Shown: piece by piece, positions 57,821 to 64,000 of the stretch
Layout of the letters: every line of letters begins with the position of its first letter
Numbering within the stretch: position 1 is the stretch's first letter
DNA from: Kiritimatiellia bacterium
Lineage (GTDB): Bacteria; Verrucomicrobiota; Kiritimatiellia; JAFGHX01
DNA: 64,000 nucleotides
Direction of reading: 5' to 3'
Assembly (NCBI GenBank): GCA_016929905.1
Contig: JAFGHX010000007.1
Span: 1 to 64,000 of the forward strand
Made by a program: the position numbers and the translations under genes
The notes under the pieces: model-generated
Told to the model about the DNA's origin: nothing
Database searches by the model: none
What the model saw: the letters and a program-made list of their open reading frames with translations, nothing else

Positions 57821-59068
57821 ATGTGGGCGGCGGTTAATGGGATTCTGCAATCCGGGCCGCCGCGGGCAGGGGACCGCCTGGTGAATACACAGGGATTGGA
57901 CATCACGCAGTTGGCCAAGACACCTATTGGCCGCCGCGCACTTCCGGCGCTGCCCAAGTATGTGGCTGTCGCCGAGTCCATTCGCGCCCAGATCACGTCT
58001 GGCGAATACCGGGCTGGCGACAAGCTGCCTGCAGAGCGGCAGATCGCGGCGGACTTTGGGATTGCTTACTGCACGGCGAGGCAGGCCGTGGGGCTGTTGG
58101 TGCAGGAGGGTCTGGTCGAACGCCGTCACGGGCACGGGACCTTTGCCGCTGACCCGGCCGAATCCGAAGCGCGTCGCGCGCGTTTGGATCGGGCGCCGGC
58201 GACGATTGCGCTTGTCGGCTTTGAGAATGCGTGTGACGAGTCCAGCGTTTCGGCCTATTGGGAGTGGCGATACCGCCTCTATCAGGGTGTCGTGGAAGCC
58301 TGCTTCGCACACGGAGTGCGATGCGAAGCCAGAGAGCTTTCTGTTTCAGACGAGGATCCCCGTGCGCTAAGGGACAGCCTGGCGGGGATTGGCGGCATCA
58401 TTCTGGGCAAGATCTGCATCCCGGAGGAGGAGGTCAGGGTCTTGCGCGCGGCGGGGATACCGGTTGTGTCGCACGGGAACTACGCGCCTGGAGTCTGCAG
58501 TCTCGTTTGGATCGACAAAGCCGGCGGGGTGCGCGATGCGTTCAGATACCTCATTGGCCTGGGCCACCGCGACATAGGGTTCATCGACCACGCCCGGCAA
58601 ACGCGGGCAGCGGAAGAGCGCCTGCAGGCGTACCGCGATGCGCTCGCCGAGGCGGGGATCCCGATTCGGCCGGAGCTCAGGGTGGCGGCCGAGCATTCCC
58701 GGGAACCGCAAGGCCGGGAGGCGGCATTGCGCCTCCTGAAACTCGACCAGCCTCCCACCGCGATCTTTGCCCTGGCCGATTTGCTGGCGATCGGCGCCAT
58801 GGACGCGGCCAAGTCTCTCGGGCTTCGCGTGCCCGAGGACGTCGCCCTCGTCGGCAATGACGACATCTCGGTGGCCGCCACGAGCGACCCGCCCCTGACG
58901 ACGATGCACACCCCGTACAGAGAAGCCGGCCGGACGGCGGTCGACGTGCTTCTCGGCCATATGAACGGGCTATACGCGGACCCTCAAACGCGGATCCTAT
59001 CGAAGCATTTGGTCATTCGCGGGAGCTGTGGGGGCGCCGAGAGCCGCGAGGGGTCCGCGGCGGATTAG
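57821..59068 (+). CDS. GntR/LacI hybrid transcriptional regulator
   Basis: 415 residues from ATG 57821 (or about 395 from GTG 57881, which has a better ribosome site). The GntR winged helix is at about 45-115 (PKYVAVAESIRAQITSGEYR, AERQIAADFGIAYCTARQAV, GLVERRHGHGTF). A LacI-type sensor domain follows: TIALVGFENACDESSVSA, GIGGIILGKICIPEEEVR, AGIPVVSHGNYAPG, YLIGLGHRDIGFIDHARQTR, TAIFALADLLAIGAMDAAKS, DVALVGNDDISVAATSDPPL. This is the AraR-type arrangement used for sugar-responsive repression. It probably controls itself and the rightward secreted-enzyme genes that follow (59.2-64 kb). Confidence 0.9.
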   Translation: MWAAVNGILQSGPPRAGDRLVNTQGLDITQLAKTPIGRRALPALPKYVAVAESIRAQITSGEYRAGDKLPAERQIAADFGIAYCTARQAVGLLVQEGLVERRHGHGTFAADPAESEARRARLDRAPATIALVGFENACDESSVSAYWEWRYRLYQGVVEACFAHGVRCEARELSVSDEDPRALRDSLAGIGGIILGKICIPEEEVRVLRAAGIPVVSHGNYAPGVCSLVWIDKAGGVRDAFRYLIGLGHRDIGFIDHARQTRAAEERLQAYRDALAEAGIPIRPELRVAAEHSREPQGREAALRLLKLDQPPTAIFALADLLAIGAMDAAKSLGLRVPEDVALVGNDDISVAATSDPPLTTMHTPYREAGRTAVDVLLGHMNGLYADPQTRILSKHLVIRGSCGGAESREGSAAD

Positions 59069-59184
59069 ATCAAGAAGACGGCATCGTAGAGGCTGTGCCC
59101 AAGTAAGCTCGGGTGACGCAACGAGTCCGATCGTCGCCCGCTCTCCGTTTCAACAACATCATGGTCTTGCCTGGCTCGCGACAA

Positions 59185-59201
59185 TTTTGCGGCCTGCAAA
59201 A
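59185..59201. promoter_or_regulatory. Small inverted repeat upstream of the LamG/DUF1961 gene
   Basis: TTTTGC (59185-59190) and GCAAAA (59196-59201) flank five bases, shortly before the ribosome site AAGGAG and ATG 59223. It could be a binding site or leader hairpin. No promoter consensus was found in this 154-bp gap. Confidence 0.3.
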
Positions 59202-59222
59202 CATTAGAAGGAGACAGGATCG

Positions 59223-60731
59223 ATGGGGATCGAACTGTGGCTCGCCGTGTGTGGTCTCGGCGCCCTGCTGGGCGCCGTGGTGGAGGGTGCGGTGGTTGTC
59301 GACTATGCCCTGGATCAATCCTTTTCCGGCACGATTGCCGGGCGGCACGTGGCGGCGGAGCCGGGCCCGGGCGCGACCTTCGTTGAATCCGCCGAAGGCT
59401 ATGGCGTGGCGCCGGGCGCGGAGGGGTGTGCGTTGCGGATCCCGATTCCGGCAGGGACCTGGCAGAGCCGCGGCGCGCTGGCGTTCTGGTTCCGCGCATC
59501 GCGCCGGATCGGCAAGGGCGACGCGGAACTGACGATTCCACTTGCGCAGAGCGCTTTCATCAACGTGTCCCTTGTCGAGCCGACGCACATTCGCTCGTAC
59601 GAAATCAGTCCGCACTATCCTCACTTGAAGATTCAACTGCGCACTCAGGACGACGTGCTGCCCGACGGCGAACTGGAACTGAGCCACATCAAGCCGAACC
59701 AATGGTATCACCTGATCGTCGCGTGGAACCCGGACGCGAATCGACTGGACGCCTATCTGAACGGCATTCCGCAGCCGAGCCCGCTCGGGAAGTTCCGGAA
59801 GAAGAACATTGCCTGGCGCCCGGTGGCGGGTGCGTCCGGCGACCTGGTCCTGGGCGGCGTTGCCGGCACGGGGGAGCGGAAAGTCGCGATCGCCGTGGAT
59901 TCGGTGCAGTTGTTCGACCGCTATCTATCTGAGCGCGATGTCGAGGAACTGCTCAAGGGCCGGGCGATGCCGCGGTTGGCTGGCGAGGGCCGGACGCTGC
60001 ATCCGGACAAGCCGTTGGATCTGGCTCCGTATGAGATTTCGCCGGTGTACGAGGCGGATTTCAGCAAACCGCTGAACGTTGTGCATGAGAACGCGTTGGT
60101 TGAGAAGGGAAAACGCGTGCGCCGGCCGGCCGGCGCGGATTGGGTGCTGGAAGGAAAGGGCAGAGTCTGGACGCAAGACGGGAAGCTCCACTTCGATCAC
60201 CGGCTTTCGGAGGGCAAGGGCGACAACATTGTGCTGTGGAACACGCGGGTGTTCCCTGAGAATTTCCTGCTCGAGCTCGGCATCGCGCCGGAGGATTCCG
60301 AGAACGGGCTCGCGATTATCTTCTTGTGCGCGACGGCCCGGGCCGGCGGCGGCATCTTCGATCCGGGCGTGGCCGGGCGCTACGCCAGCTTTCGCCGATA
60401 CGTGGCGGGCGACATCAACTGCTATCACGTCTCGTACTGGGCCGGCGGCCGCACCAGCACCAACATGCGCAAGAACTCGGGGTTCCACCTGGTCTCGAGC
60501 GGGATGGAGCGCATCACCGAGGCGGGTGCCGGGCCGCATCGGGTGCGGCTCTTGAAGGTGGGGGACAGGATCCAGTTGGAAACGTGCGGGTTCTTGACAC
60601 TCGAGTTCGACGACGACGGCGAGACATGGGGCCCCGTCTACGGCGCGGGCCGGATCGGCCTGCGCCAGATGCGGCATGCGGGCAGTTCCAGCTACTCGTG
60701 TTTTCGAGTGTGGGAGGTGCGGGAACGATGA
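59223..60731 (+). CDS. Exported LamG + DUF1961-type polysaccharide-associated protein
   Basis: A 502-residue protein with an N-terminal hydrophobic segment (LWLAVCGLGALLGAVVEGAV) acting as signal peptide. Residues about 25-235 form a LamG/concanavalin-type jelly roll (GALAFWFRASRRIGKGDAEL, NQWYHLIVAWNPDANRLDAY, LFDRYLSERDVEELLKG). Residues about 265-500 match the DUF1961 pattern (NIVLWNTRVFPENFLLELGI, DINCYHVSYWAGGRTSTNMR, GFHLVSSGMERITEAGAGPH). DUF1961 proteins accompany rhamnogalacturonan-type degradation genes in several bacteria. Binding or cleaving of acidic polysaccharide is plausible. ATG 59223 follows AGAAGGAG. It heads a rightward set with the GH20-like and pectate lyase genes. Confidence 0.8.
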   Translation: MGIELWLAVCGLGALLGAVVEGAVVVDYALDQSFSGTIAGRHVAAEPGPGATFVESAEGYGVAPGAEGCALRIPIPAGTWQSRGALAFWFRASRRIGKGDAELTIPLAQSAFINVSLVEPTHIRSYEISPHYPHLKIQLRTQDDVLPDGELELSHIKPNQWYHLIVAWNPDANRLDAYLNGIPQPSPLGKFRKKNIAWRPVAGASGDLVLGGVAGTGERKVAIAVDSVQLFDRYLSERDVEELLKGRAMPRLAGEGRTLHPDKPLDLAPYEISPVYEADFSKPLNVVHENALVEKGKRVRRPAGADWVLEGKGRVWTQDGKLHFDHRLSEGKGDNIVLWNTRVFPENFLLELGIAPEDSENGLAIIFLCATARAGGGIFDPGVAGRYASFRRYVAGDINCYHVSYWAGGRTSTNMRKNSGFHLVSSGMERITEAGAGPHRVRLLKVGDRIQLETCGFLTLEFDDDGETWGPVYGAGRIGLRQMRHAGSSSYSCFRVWEVRER

Positions 60732-60743
60732 GCGGGCGAAGAA

Positions 60744-60771
60744 TTGACGATTGTCGATTGACGATTGACGA
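60744..60771. repeat. Heptanucleotide tandem repeat (TTGACGA/TTGTCGA)
   Basis: Four consecutive 7-bp units (TTGACGA, TTGTCGA, TTGACGA, TTGACGA) lie just after the LamG/DUF1961 stop codon. Related AATCG-rich simple sequence occurs near 3270-3290. Confidence 0.6.
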
Positions 60772-60807
60772 TTGTGACCAGAGCTCGGTTGAGGCCGCTC
60801 CAAGAAT

Positions 60808-60919
60808 GCGGCTCGCGAGGACCCGCCCTTGCTCAGATAGCTACGGCCGGCGGGCTGCTCGCCCTCCAGTTGATGGACCCGGGGGGTACGCATGGAGGGC
60901 GAGCGTCCTCGCGAGCCGC
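60808..60919. repeat. TGGAGGGC-type hairpin with a 34-nt interruption in one arm
   Basis: The right arm (60893-60919) is intact and matches the 63.3 kb copy. The left arm is split: GCGGCTCGCGAGGAC (60808-60822), then 34 unrelated bases (60823-60856), then GCTCGCCCTCCA (60857-60868). The rest of the 271-bp gap to the GH20-like gene has no other feature except its ribosome site. Confidence 0.75.
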
Positions 60920-61002
60920 TTTTCAGAGTGGACCATCGGTTGTGGAAAGAATTCGTGGTGTAAGCAAGAAGCACGATTGTGTCCCATGAGGAGAAGAGTG
61001 AG

Positions 61003-63234
61003 ATGAGCGAGCGAGATGAGTTGAACGTCTTTCCGTGGCCGAAGACGGCCGAGGCGCTGGACGGGCGGTTCCGGTTCCGGCGCCGCGAGGGGGTGCGGCT
61101 GTCTGGAGTGAAATCAGATGGCATTGCGCTGTTCGGCGACGAACTGCACGCGCGGTGCGGTATTCGCCTGGCGCCGTCGCCCTCGGGACGCGTGGCGATC
61201 GCGCGCAACGCGCGATTGCCGGCCGAAGGGTACGAACTGAAGGTCACATCTCGCGGCGTCGCGCTGGCCTGCAAGGACAACCGAGGGCTCCTCTACGGGC
61301 TGGACACGCTGGCGTCGCTGATCGAGCGGGACGGGGATGGCGCCGGCGTGCCCGCATGCCGGGTCGAGGACGCGCCGTACACGCCGGTGCGGGGCGTACA
61401 CGTCTATATGCCCGCGCGCGAAAGTATGGATTTCTTCAACCGCTTCCTGCGTTTCATGGTGCGGCTGCGTATGAACACGCTGTTCCTCGAGATTGGTGCG
61501 GGCATGGAGTTCAAGCGGCATCCGGAGATCAACGCGAGCTGGGAACACTTCACACGGACGTTCGGCAAGTATAATGAGGAGGTCGGCCCCAAGGTCCAGC
61601 AGCAGTACGGGTGGTGGAAGGACTCGACCCATCCGGAGATCGCCGGCGGCAGCTTCCTGAAGCAAAGCGAAGTCAAAGAACTGGTCCGGGAAGCGGGACG
61701 CCTTGGGATCGAGATCGTGCCCGAGGTGCAGTCGCTGAGCCACAGCTACTGGCTGTGCCTGGCGCATCCGGAGCTTGCCGAGCGTGTCGAGGATCCGTAT
61801 CCCGACACGTATTGCCCGTCGAACCCAAAGAGCTATGCGTTGCTGTTCGATGCGATCGACGAAGTGCTGGCGGTCTTCGAGCCGCGCATGGTGCATATCG
61901 GGCACGACGAGTGGTATACGATCGGATTGTGCCCGAAATGCCGCAAGAAATCGGGCGCGGAACTGCTGGCGACGGACGTTAAGAAGATATCGCGGCACTT
62001 GGCGCGGCGCGGGGTAAAGACCTGCATGTGGGGCGACAAGATCCTGAATTTCGTGGGTGACGACGGGAAACGGTATGGCGGCGCGCGCCGGGAGATCGTC
62101 AATCCACGCACCGGCAACCGGGAGGTGATGCGTCCGTGCTCCGATGCGATCAAGACGCTCCCGCGCGATGTGGAGATCTGCCACTGGTATTACAAGCGTT
62201 CGGACAAGGGGGATAAAGCGTTGGTCCGGCACGGGCTCAGGTTCTTCTATGGGAATTTCAACCCGTACTGGACAAGCAACTGGGCGGAGCGCAGCCGGCA
62301 GAAGGGGTTCACGGGCGGCGAGATTTCCACCTGGATCGAAATGTCCGAGCCCGTGTTCGGCCTGTCGGACACGTTCGTGCCGATCGCACTCACGGCGAAC
62401 ATGCTCTGGTCGCACCGCGCGGGGGAGACTTCCCCGATTCCGGCGGACACGGAGCTGCCGGAAGGCATGCCCGTGGGGGCGCTACGCGGGCAGCACAGGA
62501 CGCCGGCGTACCGCGCCGTGTCCGCGACGGTCCCGTCGCTCAGGCGGTATCTGGCCGGGCCGGCGCTGCCGTCGGAGCGGATGGAGGCAGAGTTCCGTCC
62601 GCTATCGCTGGGGCGGGCCGCGACGTTACGGCTCAAGGGTCGCTTGAACGGGGCAGGCTACAACCTGGACTGGGTTGCCCGAGACACGGGCGATATACAA
62701 CTCCGGACGCTCGGCGTGCCTTTCCGGCGGGGCCCGGGCGGACGCGTCGTCGGGCTGGCGCTCGGTTCGGCCGACCAGGCCGTGCTTCCGGTCGAAGGGA
62801 AGGCCGGATCGCTCGTCTTCGTCCACACGCTTGTGGCGAATCCCGAGGATCTGCGGGCCGGCGGGCATCGGAACCAGCGGCCCGAGGCGCATACGGTGGC
62901 AGTCTATCGTGTCGTGTACGCGGGGAACCGTTTCGTCGAGATCCCCGTGCTGACCGGCCACACCATCGGGCTGCTCGATCAGCCCTACGGCGCGGGCCCG
63001 CACGCCGAGCCGTTCCCCGCGGCGCCGGCGTTGACGGATGGGCGGCGGACGGTGTATGCGTACGAATGGCTCAACCCGTATCCGGACAGAACGATCGAGC
63101 GGCTGTATCTGGAAAGCACGGCGGCCAAGCGCAACGTGTGGGCAAGCCCCGTTGTGATGGAGGGCGCCCCGGGCGGCAAAGGCGGCGTGATTGTCCTGGG
63201 CGTGACGGCGGTGGGGCGGGGGACGCGAGAATAG
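61003..63234 (+). CDS. GH20-like beta-N-acetylhexosaminidase family protein
   Basis: A 743-residue protein. Residues about 10-115 form the GH20b-like domain (EGYELKVTSRGVALACKDNR, GLLYGLDTLASLIERDG). A TIM barrel follows with RGVHVYMPARESMDFFNRFL, LGIEIVPEVQSLSHSYWLCL and the catalytic Asp-Glu pair in VHIGHDEWYTIG (about 301-302), then SRHLARRGVKTCMWGDK. Residues about 530-743 are a beta-sandwich domain of unknown type. GH20 enzymes remove terminal GlcNAc/GalNAc by substrate-assisted catalysis. No clear signal peptide is present at ATG 61003, which follows AGGAG, so it may act in the cytoplasm on imported oligosaccharide. Confidence 0.82.
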   Translation: MSERDELNVFPWPKTAEALDGRFRFRRREGVRLSGVKSDGIALFGDELHARCGIRLAPSPSGRVAIARNARLPAEGYELKVTSRGVALACKDNRGLLYGLDTLASLIERDGDGAGVPACRVEDAPYTPVRGVHVYMPARESMDFFNRFLRFMVRLRMNTLFLEIGAGMEFKRHPEINASWEHFTRTFGKYNEEVGPKVQQQYGWWKDSTHPEIAGGSFLKQSEVKELVREAGRLGIEIVPEVQSLSHSYWLCLAHPELAERVEDPYPDTYCPSNPKSYALLFDAIDEVLAVFEPRMVHIGHDEWYTIGLCPKCRKKSGAELLATDVKKISRHLARRGVKTCMWGDKILNFVGDDGKRYGGARREIVNPRTGNREVMRPCSDAIKTLPRDVEICHWYYKRSDKGDKALVRHGLRFFYGNFNPYWTSNWAERSRQKGFTGGEISTWIEMSEPVFGLSDTFVPIALTANMLWSHRAGETSPIPADTELPEGMPVGALRGQHRTPAYRAVSATVPSLRRYLAGPALPSERMEAEFRPLSLGRAATLRLKGRLNGAGYNLDWVARDTGDIQLRTLGVPFRRGPGGRVVGLALGSADQAVLPVEGKAGSLVFVHTLVANPEDLRAGGHRNQRPEAHTVAVYRVVYAGNRFVEIPVLTGHTIGLLDQPYGAGPHAEPFPAAPALTDGRRTVYAYEWLNPYPDRTIERLYLESTAAKRNVWASPVVMEGAPGGKGGVIVLGVTAVGRGTRE

Positions 63235-63253
63235 ATGAGCCAATCCAGAGACC

Positions 63254-63326
63254 CGGCTCGCGAGGACGCTCGCCCTCCAAGGGTGCGAGATTCGGGTCGA
63301 TGGAGGGCGAGCGTCCTCGCGAGCCG
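63254..63326. repeat. Intact TGGAGGGC-type hairpin (26-bp perfect arms)
   Basis: Positions 63254-63279 and 63301-63326 are exact complements separated by a 21-nt loop. The arms begin CGGCTCGCGAGGAC and end GCCCTCCA. This is the best-preserved copy of the family seen at 3.1, 22.7 and 60.8 kb, and it lies between the GH20-like and pectate lyase genes. Confidence 0.85.
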
Positions 63327-63363
63327 TTCTCTGCGGAATGCTGGTGACCGAGGGAGGCACACG

Positions 63364-64000
63364 ATGAGAAAGACGAGATCCACGGAAAGTATCCTGTTGG
63401 CCGGCGCGGCAATTCTGTCGTGCGGGTTGGCCGTGGCGGCGCACGCGCAAACGACGTCGCAAAAGGCCGTTCCCGCGTTTCCGGGCGCGGAAGGGTTCGG
63501 CGCGCTTTCGAAGGGCGGCCGCGGCGGACGCGTGATGGAAGTCACGAACCTGAACGATAGCGGACCCGGAAGTTTGAGAGCCTGCCTGGAAGCCAAGGGC
63601 CCGCGTGTTTGCGTCTTTCGCGTGGCGGGTTACATCGATCTGCTTTTACCCATCCGGGTCACCGACGGGCGGCTGACCGTCGCCGGTCAAACCGCGCCCG
63701 GCGCCGGCATCACCGTTCGGCGCCACGAATCCAAGCTGTACGAGTGCACCAAGCCGGCCGTCTTCCCTCTCATTCAGGTCGGCGGTTACCAGGGAGATTA
63801 CGGCATCAAGGAGCCGGTACGCGACGTCATCATCCGCTATCTCCGCGTTCGGCAGGGCGGCCCGACAAAAGCGAAGGGAAAAGCCGGTGCTCAAGCGGAC
63901 ACGGGCGCCAACATCCGGTCGCTGGGCGTCATCAATTTCATCCTCGACCACGTTTCGGCCGGGTGGGCAAATGACAATCAAATAGCGCTCGGTCTCTCGG
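63364..64000 (+). CDS. Secreted pectate lyase (PL1-like), truncated by the window end
   Basis: The first 212 residues of an exported lyase. Residues 1-29 (MRKTRSTESILLAGAAILSC, then GLAVAAHAQ) are a signal peptide. The mature N-terminus PAFPGAEGFGALSKGGRGGR with VTNLNDSGPGSLRACLE, VFRVAGYIDL and LTVAGQTAPGAGITVRRH is diagnostic of bacterial PL1-type beta-helix pectate lyases. It continues DVIIRYLRVRQGGP and VINFILDHVSAGWANDNQIA, where the DHVSAGWANDNQ segment corresponds to the calcium-binding region. It would cleave pectate or a related acidic polysaccharide outside the cell. ATG 63364 follows GGGAGG. The catalytic Arg region lies beyond the window. Confidence 0.9.
   Translation, partial: MRKTRSTESILLAGAAILSCGLAVAAHAQTTSQKAVPAFPGAEGFGALSKGGRGGRVMEVTNLNDSGPGSLRACLEAKGPRVCVFRVAGYIDLLLPIRVTDGRLTVAGQTAPGAGITVRRHESKLYECTKPAVFPLIQVGGYQGDYGIKEPVRDVIIRYLRVRQGGPTKAKGKAGAQADTGANIRSLGVINFILDHVSAGWANDNQIALGLS

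Noticed and set aside
1..64000. Search for tRNA, rRNA, integrase or prophage genes
   Set aside because: No tRNA-like cloverleaf, rRNA sequence, integrase or phage structural gene was recognised.

Overview
The window is GC-rich bacterial DNA with no rRNA, tRNA or CRISPR array. The gene content points to the PVC superphylum, most likely Kiritimatiellota, Lentisphaerota or a close relative: URO-D-like and xylose-isomerase-like TIM barrels, LacI-type regulators (two with GntR-type DNA-binding domains), giant secreted polysaccharide-active proteins, beta-helix proteins with calcium-binding C-terminal repeats, and many GC-rich intergenic hairpins. This placement is an inference from gene families, not a phylogenetic result.

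Layout. 1-5.5 kb: a frameshifted partial gene, a winged-helix/nucleotidyltransferase pair resembling a type IV toxin-antitoxin, a URO-D-family protein behind a perfect 14-bp palindrome, an alpha/beta-hydrolase esterase, and a decayed ThuA-like fragment. 5.5-15 kb: a sugar isomerase-like TIM barrel, an ATP-grasp enzyme, an acetamidase/formamidase, a TIM barrel fused to two cyclic-nucleotide-binding domains, an outer-membrane-type protein, a zinc-ribbon membrane protein and a second esterase. 15-25 kb: a 2119-residue subtilisin/beta-helix mosaic, an LDH2-type dehydrogenase, a secreted beta-helix protein, a lone receiver domain and a periplasmic rhodanese.

25-41 kb is the most distinctive part. 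Three consecutive paralogous secreted proteins of 1261, 1415 and 1268 residues form a leftward operon-like array. Each has an N-terminal alpha/beta domain, an alpha/alpha-toroid plus beta-sandwich core like heparinase-type lyases, and a C-terminal beta-propeller. The array lies between a LacI regulator and a regulator with two winged-helix domains. CTCGA-centred operator-like sites occur in both control regions and again near 43.3 kb.

41-50 kb: a PIG-L deacetylase, an ankyrin lipoprotein, a DUF155/RMD1-like protein and an OmpR-type two-component pair. Divergent from that pair is an operon of an SdiA-regulated-like propeller, an HlyD adaptor and a receiver protein, convergent with a TolC-like lipoprotein. 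50-64 kb: a secreted protein with the same C-terminal module as the 2119-residue protease, a heterodimeric ABC exporter, a GntR/LacI regulator, and a rightward set of secreted or sugar-active proteins (LamG/DUF1961, GH20-like, PL1-like pectate lyase cut by the window end).

Taken together the window looks like a carbohydrate-scavenging region. Lyases, glycosidases, esterases and deacetylases would break down a complex anionic or acetylated glycan. Isomerase, dehydrogenase and URO-D-type proteins would process the products. LacI/GntR regulators with local operators would control the sets. Several families of imperfect palindromic repeats fill the intergenic spaces.
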